Source of the DNA: Cyclaneusma minus
Taxonomy: Eukaryota > Ascomycota > Leotiomycetes > Marthamycetales > Marthamycetaceae
Assembly (NCBI GenBank): GCA_037179335.1
Contig: JAKZHN010000034.1
Coordinates: 326,993 to 390,992, forward strand
Length of the DNA: 64,000 bases
Reading direction: 5' to 3'
In this document: piece by piece, positions 35,540 to 46,666 of the stretch
How positions within the stretch are numbered: the stretch's first letter is position 1
How the letters are laid out: each line of letters begins with the position of its first letter
Notes under the pieces: generated by a model
The model's database searches: none
The model's input: only the letters and a program-made list of their open reading frames with translations
What the model was told of the DNA's origin: nothing
Translations under genes and position numbers: made by a program

Positions 35540-36634
35540 ATGGCAGACAACCCCTACCTCAGCCCAGCAGCCAAGCTCCGAGCAATGCTAAAAGACGGCA
35601 AAATCGTAGTCGCCCCTGGAATATACGACGGCATCACAGCACGCCTAGCTCTCTCCGCCGGATTCGACGCTCTCTACATGGTAAGCTGTCCTCCACTCAC
35701 CTCCACTCACCTGAGAATCTTGGCTGACTTCCAATTGATATAGACCGGTGCCGGAACCACAATGTCCAAAATCGGCTACCCTGACCTGGGCGTAGCCACG
35801 CAAACAGAAATGGCTGAAAACGCCAGTATGATCGCCGGTCTTGACCGTAATGTGCCAGTCATCGCAGACGCAGATACTGGCTACGGCGGTAAGACTCTTT
35901 CCCATCTGTCTTCCTTCCCGTCTTCTCTCGCGTCCATAACCGAACCCCAAATTCCATACCAAGAAATCAACATCAGCTAACACAGAATCCCACAAGGCCC
36001 ACTCAGCGTCGCCCGCACAGTCCAAAAATACATATCCGGCGGCGTCGCCGCTCTCCACCTCGAAGACCAAGTCGTCAACAAGCGTTGCGGCCACCTCTCC
36101 AACAAATCCCTCGTCCCCGTCTCCGAATACACCTCCCGCATCCGCGCCGCCGTCGCCGCTCGCTCTGCCTATCCCGGTGGCGATATCATCATAATCGCAC
36201 GCACCGACGCACTCGCCTCGTTAGGCTATTCCGAAGCCCTTGCACGCCTCAAAGCTGCTCGTGACGCCGGCGCCGACGTTGCTTTCTTGGAAGGCGTACG
36301 AAGCCACGAAGAAGCGAAGAAGGCGTGTGAGGAATTGGCGCCGATGCCGTGTTTGTTGAATATGGTTAATGGCGGACAGACGCCGAATTTTACGGTCAAG
36401 GAGGCGAAGGAGGTTGGGTATAAGATGGTTATCTATCCGGGGTTTGCGCTTGCGCCGGTTTTCGAGGCTGTGTCCAGGGCGGCGAGGGAATTGAGGGAGA
36501 CGGGGGATATTGCGCCGTTGACGAGTAATGATGCGAAGACGGATATTAGGAGTTTGTTTGAGGCGATGGGACTAAAGGAGTGTGTGGAATTTGATATTAA
36601 GGCTGGGGGGGATCTGTATGCTAATGGGGTCTGA
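35540..36634 (+). CDS. Methylisocitrate lyase / PEP-mutase superfamily enzyme
   Basis: Three exons, 35540-35680, 35744-35888 and 35997-36634, give 307 residues; the start is AACATGGCAGAC. The fold is the isocitrate lyase/PEP mutase barrel. Visible motifs are VAPGIYDGITARLALSAGFDALY near the N-terminus, the metal-binding ADADTGYGG (about 87-96), LEDQ at about 117-120, and the lyase signature KRCGH with catalytic C126. The Cys-containing loop argues for C-C bond cleavage of an isocitrate-like or dimethylmalate-like substrate, not phosphonate mutation. At about 300 residues it is like bacterial PrpB and much shorter than the usual fungal isocitrate and methylisocitrate lyases of more than 500 residues. 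It sits between the aconitase-like gene and the PrpD-like gene, which fits cleavage of an (alkyl)isocitrate. Oxaloacetate hydrolase or another family member is an alternative. Confidence 0.9.
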
Positions 36635-37045
36635 GGGGTGAGGTTTGGAGGTTGGTGAAAGCGAGATTGGGAGTAGAGGTAACCTGGGTCTTGTGGGATA
36701 TAGCCGAGGGAGAAAGATAATCTAGACAGACGGCTTCGTTGCCAGATCATTGGAAAGGGGTACTTGGTATAGAATAAGGAATTAGATAGGAGTGATACAA
36801 AATGGAAATGACAGAAAGAAGCGAGCCAAGATGTGTTGTCCAGATCTTTTCAGAATCGTTCCAAATATCTTCATGATGACCAGAGGACATCTGTATGCTC
36901 ATGGGGTTTGAGGGGTGAGATTTTGATGGAGGTAGAGGTCTTTGGGGATCCTTTTGCTACCTCTTCTCAGCCGTAGGGATATACCCAAAGAAGGAATTTG
37001 GTCCTTGACAAACGGCTTCCTTGTCAAGATAAGGTATAAGAGCCT
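36608..37045. repeat. Diverged duplication of the lyase gene's 3' end
   Basis: The last coding bases and 3' flank of the lyase (about 36,608-36,760: ATCTGTATGCTAATGGGGTC, GAGGGGTGAG, GGATATAGCC, ACGGCTTCGTTG) are echoed at about 36,889-37,040 (ATCTGTATGCTCATGGGGTT, GAGGGGTGAG, GGATATACCC, ACGGCTTCCTTG), with gaps between phrases. The second copy has no intact reading frame. Confidence 0.65.
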
Positions 37046-38229
37046 CAGCTAAGAGTCCATGGCGGCCACAGCTGCGCCAAGCCGGTGTCTGCCCACATCT
37101 GTCGAGATAGTTCGGATAGCCGAATATATGCGAATACATAGCTGCATCAGTTGTCGTGCCGTTAAGAATGTGGGGTTGTGTAGCTCGCCAGCCGCTCTCA
37201 ACGGCTACCAGCGTCGGGTCGGCATTCCGATCTCAATCCTGATGCCATGCGCCCACGCTGGCACGCTGCAACGGCCAGGATGTGGACGGAGAGGCCGAGT
37301 TCGGGGCATGAGATGAGTCCCGAGGTCCCTTGAGGTCGTGTCTGTAGGATTCCGCCGGACCGGTTCTAGGCTGTGGGGGATGTCGAATTGAGGCTGACTT
37401 GCATTGGAGGCATGTTCCGCAAACATGATATCGAAACGGATTGTCTTCCAGCGTGGTAGTGGACTCAAGCAGTTCCCGCCGATGATGTTGTTTGCAGGTC
37501 GACATGAGCCCAAAATTCAATTGAAAGCGCTGCATGTAGCCAATCACACCACATTCCGCTGCGGCGCCGAACAGCTCCGGCGCCGAAGCATCAGCATCCG
37601 ACACGACAGCATCGCGGCCGACTGTCCCAATATTCTTCTCCTTCGCTACCACAGCACACGATATCGGAACGCCAAGTCTAATAGAATATGACCAAATGGC
37701 CCAGCCCGAGCTGAACATAGACCAAACACTGGTGGCATTGTTTCCAAACCCTGGCTGGCGGCGTAGGATCAAATGCAAAGTTGCAAACCGCCGAGAATGG
37801 TACATGTATCCACTGAAGGCAGAAAAGATGATAAGTAGGCCACGAGCTCGCCGTTTTTCTTATAGTAGGACTCTGATTTGCTTTTCCATTGTCGATACCT
37901 GTTCGTCTGATCTATCATCTTGATGACCCTCGGCGACCAGGGGTTGTCCTTTCTTTTTCAGCCCAGAAGCAAGCACTCAGCACAGCACATGCATCAGCTG
38001 GATGCATGACATTGATTCGACAAGACCCATTCACGTCCAGATTCTGGAATTCCACGTGACGACAAGGCTGTTGGCTTACCACCCTGCTGGGATCTGTCAT
38101 CAGAGGAAGTTCTTGAATCTTTGGCCGATCAGCTGGTAGCCGCCAGCCATCTTTCTTCCAAGGACATTCCTCTCTAAATTCCCCGACGTCCTCTTCCTAC
38201 CAATCCTACCAAACCTACCAAGCACAACA
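37046..38229. other. Intergenic, no supported gene
   Basis: The longest open frame (37233-37805, minus) has no motif and overlaps frames on the other strand. The final 150 bp presumably contain the promoter of the PrpD-like gene. Confidence 0.45.
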
Positions 38230-40022
38230 ATGGCACCACCGCTAGCTCTTCTTGACCCCGACGGTCCAACCGGAAAACTATGCACGTGGATCGATTCACT
38301 CGCCCTCGACGATGTCCCCGAAGAGCTCCTAACTCGAATCAAATACATCATGCTGGACGGCATTCTATGTGCCCTCGTCGGCCCCCATCTTCCCTGGTCT
38401 GAGAGAGCCGTCAAAGCAGTTCTCAGCATGGAAAGTGAAGGACCATGTACTATCATTGGCTGGAACAAAGTAAGTTGGATCACATGGGACATCACGTGTC
38501 AGCAGTTATAACATCAGAAATCCACCCTTCTCAAACCCCTTTGATTTGCTTTCCCAACATTCCGGACAAGAGCTAACATTTCACTAGAAAGTCGGGCCAC
38601 TACCCGCAGCATTGCTAAACAGCACATTCATCCAAGGCTTTGAAATGGACGACTATCACCGACTGGCTCCGTTGCATTCTAATTCTATTATTCTGCCAGC
38701 ATTGTTTGCGGCGGCTGAGAGACAGGTGCATATGGGTGGAAAACCGGTCACGGGAAAGCAATTCATGCTAGCAGCGCTAGTGGGCTATGAAGTTGGACCA
38801 CGAGTAGGAAATGCTCTCTACGGAGAGCACATGCTAACACGTGGCTGGTAAGTCTTCTCTCTCTCTGAGAGAGTCTCCTTTGGCTCGCATTCTATCCCAT
38901 TCTTCCGTCCCCTCTTCCCCCGTATCTCCTCAAATCTCTCCCCTTACCCTTCAAATCACATGACATGTTCTCCCCCGAACGCGTCCCCCAATCAGGGGTT
39001 AGGGCCTCCTCTCCCTCTTTCCCACCAATCCCAGCTCCAATTACTTACACCCACACAGGCACAGCGGCACAATCTTCGGCCCCTCCGCCAGCGCAGCCTC
39101 CGTCTCCAAACTCCTCTCCTTCACCCCACCCCTCATCGAATCCGCGCTCGGCTCCGCCTGCACCCAAGCCTGCGGTCTCATGTCCGCGCAATTCGAATCC
39201 GACGTAAAGCGCATGCAATGCGGCTTCGCCTCGCGCACCGGTCTATTCTCCGCCATCTTGGCTTCACACAACTATTTAGGCATAAAAGCTGTGTACGAAC
39301 GATCTTATGGAGGATTTCTTTCATGTTTTGGAGGAGGGAGTGGTAAGGAGCCGGAATATAAGGAACTGGAATTGGTGGAGGGACTGGGGGAGAGATGGTT
39401 AATAGAGGATTTGGTTGTGAAGCCGTATTGTTGTCAGGGGGGAACGCATGGTACTGTGGATTGCTGCGCCCTACTACAACAAAAATATCCGGAAACCTTC
39501 TCTCCCGAAAACTTGAAGATTGACGATATCGAGGCGATAACAATTGAGATGTCGGAAGTGGTTTTCAAACACAGCGGCTTTGAGGTTACGAGGCCGCTGA
39601 CGAGCACGGGTGCGCAAATGAGCAATATGTATATTGCGGCTGTGCAGCTTTTGGATGGCGAGATAGCGCCGAAGGCTTTTGGGAATGGGCATTTGGATAG
39701 AGATGCAATTTGGGAGCTGGTAAGGAAGATGAGGTGTGAAGTGGCACAGGAGGAGGGCTGGGGGGTGTGGAATCAGAGGGTTAGGGTGCAGATGAAAGGA
39801 GGGGAAACAAAGGAGGCGTTCGTGGACACGCCGAGGGGGGTTAGGCCGGTGTTAAGCAATGAGGAGGTGTTGGGGAAGTGGAGGGGGATGGTGGGGGATG
39901 TGGTTGATGACGGGGAGAGGATTCGTAGGATTGAGGAGATGGTGTTGGGGCTGGAGGGGTTGGATGATGTGGGGAAACTGGTGGAGCTGTTGGCGGGGGA
40001 GACTAGAAATCCTATTGCGTAG
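38230..40022 (+). CDS. MmgE/PrpD-family dehydratase (methylcitrate dehydratase-like)
   Basis: Three exons, 38230-38469, 38588-38847 and 39059-40022, give 487 residues. The family covers 2-methylcitrate dehydratase (PrpD), cis-aconitate decarboxylase and alkylcitrate dehydratases. Recognisable elements are CTWIDSLALDDVPEELLTRI at the start, FEMDDYHRLAPLHSNSIILP (about 97-116), TRGWHSGTIFGPSASA across the second intron, MQCGFASRTGLFSAILA, YCCQGGTHGTVDCC and the C-terminal GEIAPKAFG. No mitochondrial targeting sequence is evident. Chemically it would dehydrate an (alkyl)citrate to the cis-aconitate form that the adjacent aconitase-like enzyme could rehydrate and the lyase could split. Decarboxylase activity (itaconate-type) is the main alternative and cannot be excluded by motif reading. 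Intron 2 is long (211 bp). Confidence 0.9.
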
Positions 40023-40503
40023 GTTGTGAGTGGGGGAGGGATGGGTTTTGGGGCTGGATGGAGGTTACTAGAGGTCTGTCATATATTTTGGGTGTATATT
40101 GACATCGGTTAGGGATTTACGAAGTGTGCGCGCTTTTTGGGACACCAGATTGGATGGTGAGCATTGTCTGCGAGATTGGATCTTTGGAGTGGGCAGCATA
40201 CATACCCAGCTACAGAGGATAGCTTTTTGAAATGACGAACTCAAGAGAATAGTATAAGCGAGATGGAGAAATTCAGACTCCAAGTTCCTGTTCCGTATTT
40301 ATATTGAATTAAATGAATGGATATTACTCGGATATGTTCAATGAAGACGTTGCTGCCTGATAGCGGAGGCTTCACTCGTCGAACGTCATTCTTGCAGGGA
40401 CCGAAGCTCCACCATCGCCTGTCAACCGTCTTCCTTTTCCTCTGACCAAGCTCAAAGGCGGCTCCATCCTCAACCTCCAATTGCCCCTCACCGCGCCATC
40501 ACC

Positions 40504-41659
40504 ATGTTCGCCCGATCAACCTTTCGAGCGGCCCAGCCCCTCAAATCCGTGAGTTTTGCATACCCGTCGCTCCCGCCTTACCCAAACTTTCACTCCCATG
40601 GGAAAAGCGAGCTGACCACCCCACTAGCAATACCGACGCTATGCCACCGAATCCCCCAAGAGCGCCGGCGGCAGCAGTGGCATGCTCCTCGCCGGTCTCG
40701 CTGTCGCTGCCGTAGGAGGAGGATACTACTGGTTCAACCAGAATCCTGCGAGAGCGAAGAATGCTGTTCAAGATGTTGAAGGCAAGGCCAAAGACCTCGC
40801 TCCTCCCAAGGTCGCCTTCACCGGCGGCGACCAGGGATTCGTGTCACTGAAGCTGGAGAGCGTGGAGATCAAGAACCACAACACAAAGCTATTCCGCTTT
40901 GCTCTGCCCGAGCCTGACCAGGTCACCGGTCTGCCTGTTACTTCGGCTTTTATCACGAAGTACAAGGGTCCGGAGATGGAGAAGCCTGTTATTAGGCCTT
41001 ATACGCCTGTTAGCGACGAAGGTGCGTTGTGTTACACGAGGAGATATCTTTGGAGTTTATGAGTACAGGCTGATGAATTTCAACAAACAGATGAGAAGGG
41101 CTACCTCGACCTCCTCGTGAAGAAATACCCCAACGGCCCCATGTCCACACACCTCCACGACATGGAACCCGGCCAACGCCTCGACTTCAAGGGCCCCATC
41201 CCCAAATACCCCTGGGCCCCTAACAAGCACAACCACGTCTGCCTGCTCGCCGGCGGCACCGGCATAACTCCCATGTACCAACTCGCGCGCAACATTTTCA
41301 AGAACAGCGATGACAAGACCAAAGTGACCTTAGTCTTCGGAAACGTCTCCGAAGAAGACATTCTGCTGAAGAAAGAATGGGAAGAGCTGGAGAACACATA
41401 TCCGCAGCGCTTCAGAGCTTTCTATGTCTTGGATAAGCCGCCTAAGGGCTGGACCGGTGGAAAAGGATTTATCAACAAGGAGTTGCTGAAGGCTGTGTTG
41501 CCGGAGCCGAAGGAGGAGAATATTAAGATCTTTGTGTGTGGACCGCCGGGAATGTATAAGGCATTGAGTGGGCCGAAGGTGAGCCCGAAGGATCAGGGCG
41601 AGCTTTCTGGTATCTTGAAAGAACTCGGATACTCCAAGGACCAGGTGTACAAGTTTTAG
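40504..41659 (+). CDS. MCR1: NADH-cytochrome b5 reductase, mitochondrial type
   Basis: Three exons, 40504-40548, 40628-41021 and 41091-41659, encode 335 residues. The N-terminus is basic and hydroxylated (MFARSTFRAAQ...), like a mitochondrial presequence, and is followed by a hydrophobic segment (about residues 34-53, MLLAGLAVAAVGGGYYWF). This is the arrangement of yeast Mcr1, which is split between outer membrane and intermembrane space. FAD-binding RPYTPVS is followed by the flavin/NADH elements GPMSTHLHDMEPGQ and LAGGTGITPMYQLARNI, and the C-terminal NADH site FVCGPPGMYKALSG. Length matches the family. It transfers electrons from NADH to cytochrome b5 and, in yeast, to ergosterol synthesis and erythroascorbyl radical reduction. 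It is a housekeeping gene with no evident link to the cluster on its left. Confidence 0.93.
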
Positions 41660-42194
41660 AGGGAGGGAACGAGGAGCAGAGGAGGAGTATGGGAGACTTG
41701 GGCACAGGGCTTGTATGATAATAGAGCCATGGTCTTTAGCAGCGCCGGGAATGCCAATAGACTAGACATTCCATCTTTCAACAAAGTGGTACGTTGCGCA
41801 CGAAATGAAGACCGGTATATAATTCACTTTGGCAATCTGGAATGGTAACTCTGACCTAGTGGTTAGGGACAGTCCTTGCCTGGATTTCCACGAAGTAGTT
41901 GGTCACTGGGTCAGGCCGTGCACCGTATCCTCGACTTGTTTGGTAGGTAGTCACCTCCAGCGCGTACGCCCGGTAATTCGGATCCGAGTCTAAGGTAAGT
42001 GAGATTTTCTTTTTACGGTTGTTTAGCACTATATCAACGAAGTTTGTGCGCATGAAGTGATCAAGTGAAGACGCCAATATAACACCATTTTGACAAAAAA
42101 CTTCATCCAAGCGACAGACTTCATCTTCCCACCAAATACTAACACTAACTCCAACTCCACGCAAGCAAAAACCCACACGCTTTATCAATACCGT

Positions 42195-44844
42195 CTAAAC
42201 CATACCCAAATACCTCGTCGTAATCTCCGTAGTCCCCTTCTCCACGCCCTCCACCCCAATCCACACCGTTTCCCCGGGCACAACATCGACCAAATTATCC
42301 TCAAACCTCACCCCATCATCCTCACACTCCAACGCCACCCCCTTAACCGGCACCTCCGCACTAACCCCAACACTCTTCCCATCCTCACCCACCGTCACCT
42401 TCAGGTGTTTCGGTTTCTGCAAATGCACATACTTCAGGGGCTCTGGCCAGTTGACATATCTCGCGACTTGCTTCCCATCTTGGACCAAGTACGCTGCAAC
42501 GACCACAGATCCCTCTTCGCCCTTATTCTTCTCCTTGACCGGTACTTCGAAGGCCGCGATCTCCGTGCTGCGGTTTGAGGGGAGTGACAAGGACGTCTTG
42601 ATGGTTTCAGAGTAAGTTTCCTCGCCCGTAACCACATTCCACGCCTTAACCACCACATCTACCTGCAAATCCTCCAACATCAAGTTCGAGCCCCACAACT
42701 CGATCTGATGTTTCTTGTCGATATGCACGCGGGTATATCGATCTTTCGGTACCTCGCTCGTCTTCCGTGTAATGCCAACGCTCAGGGGCGCCATCTCGCG
42801 CTTGACGGTATAATATGCGTGTTTCGGACGGAGGTAATAATCAACGATCGACCAACTCGTAACCGGCCAACAGTCATTAATCTGCCACACCAACGCGCCC
42901 CCGCAATACTCCCTCTGCGGTCCTTTCCATTCGCGTTTCCACAACCGATAAGCAGAGGCTAAGCATTCAGCTTGCATAAGTTGTGTACAATACACAAACT
43001 GCTCCATCGGATCTGGCGCATATCTGAAATTCTCTACCAAGTAAAGCGCAATGCGTCGTTCATGTCCATCTGCCTTGTTGTGAAAATCCACCGTACTCGA
43101 CTGTGCAAACCTGTCTTTGTCATTTTTCCCTTCCGGCAAGTAGGAATCGATAGTCTTCATAGACGGAAAAGCCTCCATGCCGAACTCGGACACAAATCGT
43201 CCAACCAGCTTGTCGAAGTTTTGGTATTTTTCCTGCGAGCCGTGCCACACGTTCCATTGATGGAGATCGCCCACCGTCGGATCCGTCGTGTGGCGTCCCT
43301 TACCCCACGGACTGCCTGGGTGATAATAGGTTTCCGGAATTAGCTCTTCGCATACGTCTGGCAAGATCTTTTCGTAGATATACCGGGCTGGGAAATTTGT
43401 GTTGAGCCAGGACTCGGCGTCTTTGTTGTCGTAATCATAAGTCAAGTTCTCCTGTTCCTGATACTGATAATCCTCGTTATTTCCCGCCCAAATCACAATA
43501 CTCGGATGATGTCGAAGTCGTTTCACATTCTCAATAGCTTCTGTCTTGATTGAGGCGAGGATCGAAGGGAAGGCTGGGTAGTTGCCGCACCCGAACATGA
43601 AATCTTGCCAGACGAGAATGCCAAGCTCGTCGCAGGCTTCGTAGAATGCGGATTCTTCGTAGATACCGCCGCCCCAGACGCGGATCATGAATTGGTTGCC
43701 GGATGCGACTAGTTTGACCCAGTCGTAATAGCGTTGGGGAGAAATGCGAGGTATGAAGTTGTCGGCGGGGATCCAGTCGCTGCCGCCGCAGAAGAGGGGG
43801 ATGTGGTTGATGGAGAAGAAAAAGGAGCTACCGGGTTGGTCGAGCAGGGAGTGCTGGACGAGGCGGGCAAGGCGTAGGCCAAACTTCTTAGTGGAACTGT
43901 GATTGCTGGAGGAGGAGTGGAGGAGTGTGGCTGTGATTTCATAGAGGGGTTGAGCGCCGTAGCGGATAGGGTACCAGAGGGCTGGCTTGGAGATTGAGAA
44001 GGTGGTTGTCGCATGGCCATTTTCGACCTCGGCTGTCTCGGAAGCAACTTCTCTGCCATCCAGAGATATCAAGAACTTGACTTCTTTGGCATCGCCTTCG
44101 ACATCTGCTTTTGCTACAACCTTGGCTGACTTCAAGTCCTCGGCTACGGTATTGTTGAAGTACAGATCTGCGATCCGAGACTCGAAGATCTCAAGCGTGA
44201 TCGGCCTCCATGGTCCGCAAGTCATCAGCGTGGGTCCCCAATCCCATCCCTGAACATCAAGATCAGTTAGTCAATCAATCAAGTTTGATACCGTTAGGTT
44301 TGAGATTTGAGAGATTTCTTACCCAATGATACTGCGCCTTCCGCACCGCGAGTCTCGAATTATCTCCATTCCAGCACCCCCACATATGATCCGGATAGTC
44401 CTCAATCGTCTTCCAGCCCCTCAAATACGCACTCTCAAACGTAATGCTCAACTCATTCTCTCCCTCTTCTTTCAACACATCCCCAACCTCCACGCGATAC
44501 GGCGTAAACATATTATCCGACTTCAGGATCTCTTTTCCATTGAGCAACACAGTCGCAAAGGTATCCAGGCCTTGGAAATCCAACACAGCTTTCGCACCAC
44601 TCTTCCCCTCAGCGAAAGCATCTGGGGAAGAGAAGGTAGTCTTGTAGATCCAGGCAACTTCGCCAATCCATTGCACCTCAAGTTCGTTCTTTCCAATGTT
44701 CGGATCGGGAATGAGTTTATGGTGGAGGAGGTCTAGATGCACATTGGTAGGCCACTGCGCCACAGGGCGGAATTCAGCATCATCTTTGTCTGCTTGCTTG
44801 AAAGTCCAGTTGGTATCGATGGGGGTGGTCGTGTGCTTCGACAT
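42195..44844 (-). CDS. Beta-mannosidase, glycoside hydrolase family 2 (intracellular type)
   Basis: Two exons (44323-44844 and 42195-44249, intron 73 bp) give 858 residues. I chose ATG 44844 (MSKHTTTPIDTNWTFKQADK), where family similarity begins; an in-frame ATG at 44898 would add 18 residues. Domains: an N-terminal jelly roll with LPN-like DFQGLDTFATVLLNGK and YLRGW, an immunoglobulin-like domain, and the TIM barrel. The barrel has WAGNNEDYQYQ (acid/base E433) and VSEFGMEAFPS (nucleophile E529), plus GGGIYEESAFYEACDELGILVWQDFMF. No signal peptide is visible, as in the MndB-type clade of fungal beta-mannosidases, so a cytosolic role in trimming short manno-oligosaccharides is likely. It removes terminal beta-linked mannose. 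It is convergent with MCR1. Confidence 0.93.
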
Positions 44845-46666
44845 CTCGGAGTCTGATAGGTGGTACGGATTGGAGGAGAGACTGTGGACCGTTCTCATGA
44901 CGTTGTCGGGGATGCTGAAGTATATGTTGTTTTTATCAGTACGCTTGACCGGGGTTTAGAGGGCCGGGGACTCGTAGTGCAAAGCCAATCAAAGATGCGA
45001 TATATGGCTTCGCAGCTAGCAGACTCCGGCTTGGCAGGACGATGGACAGCACAGTCAGATGGGATTTGCGGATTGGTGGGCTCCTTGAGCATGGGCTAAG
45101 TGATGGACCAATGGAAGTGTTTCAGCACTTTGTGCGCAAGATCTAATTATGTGCTGGCAGATGATTTGACTAGGAATGGAAGGTATAGGACATAGGGTAA
45201 AAGGCAGGAAGGAGAACGGGGTATCTTGTCCCGGGCTTGGGATATGTCGGTTGCAGACGGAGAAAGAGTAACGGATCGGCAGCAAAGAACGGAGAAAGGT
45301 GGTATTGGATAGAGCGTGGAAGCTTGAAAGTGTAGAATGAAGCGATAGGGTGAAGCGGAAGGACGTAACAGGCAGCTCCGCTTCGTATGTGGATCCAGAA
45401 CATCGATGTTCAGAAAGAAAGGAGAGGAGTTCAGGCAGTGACGCACAACGAAAGTCTGAAATCACCCCGGTTCCCAGTCAACAACGTGGAAAGAACGTGC
45501 AACAGCGCATCAAAGTGAAAGATCCAAAGCTTGAAAAATGGTCCTCGTGAAGCTTTGGAATCGATGCATGTGAGAATTCTATCACGAAGTGTGTTGACGA
45601 TGGAAGGTCCAGTCGAGTGTGGGGGAGACGGAACTCAGATGGAGCGATCGGCGGTGTAACTCGACTGGAGCTTCCTCCCCGCAAAATGCCCCGCGGCGGG
45701 CGCTACCCCACATACCGCAGCGGAATTGAAACCCAGTGCCAACCCCAACCGTCAAGACGGCTCTGGAGCGCCCTCAAACCGCATCTATTCAGCCATTCGG
45801 ATCTCCACAAGCTTTCCTCAAAGCTTCCCAGTTCCCGTGCTACAAGTAAATCCGTAATCCGTACCCTTATGCACGTAATACATTGGAACGGTCCGGCCGG
45901 TAGGTGCATGTATCACCACACGGGCGGAAGCAAAGCCGACCATCCCCTCGATAAAGCCTTTGTGGATTCCGTTACCGGGATTTCGTGCATGTCGCATAGG
46001 CTTTTTCCACCAACTCGGAATGTAGGGGTCCACCGTCGAAAAGGGGTCGTGCGGAGGGAGAGCTTCCGGATGGCTCGATTAGGGAAACCGTGGGGCGGAC
46101 GGGGATCGTGCCTTTACAAATTGTGAGGTACTTTGGAGGACTCGTCCCAGTTTGTGAGCCGTGTTCTGGATCCTGTCCGGCTGTCATCGGCTATAAGCTT
46201 TGGAGATCAGCGTACGACAAGATTTCCAGAAAGCTAGGCCGAGAAGAAGAATGATAGGGGTGGGTCACATGTTCTGAAAGTATGCTGAAACATAGAAGCC
46301 TTTGCTCACTCATGCTTCCTGGGCGACGATGCGAGCCGCGTATACACAGAGTTCGATACACTTGCCATATTTCCGGAAAACCTTGTCTCGTATTTGCGGC
46401 ACTTGACTGTGCGGAATTAGTGGCGATGACCGTGCTGACCGAAGTCAGAAGATGTGAAACACGTCAAGGCACGACAGCAAGCGGTCTGTATCAACTTCGT
46501 GCAGTGAGAATTAGCTTGATTTTTTCCAGTAAACTAGCGACTCGTCAACATATGTTCGAACAGGTCAGACGTATACCCTATAACCGTCAAACACGCAAAC
46601 AAACGCTCAAATGGTATCTTGCAACTCATCCATAACCAATTCCCCAACCCCTTGGATCAGGGGCAG
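44845..46666. other. Intergenic, no supported gene
   Basis: Region between the start of the beta-mannosidase gene and the end of the helicase gene. Open frames up to 169 codons (45617-46126) overlap frames on the opposite strand and carry no motifs. It must include the beta-mannosidase promoter at its left edge. Confidence 0.5.

Noticed and set aside
37233..37805. 190-codon minus-strand frame between lyase and PrpD-like genes
   Set aside because: No motif and no splicing partners; the possibility of a decayed regulator could not be supported.
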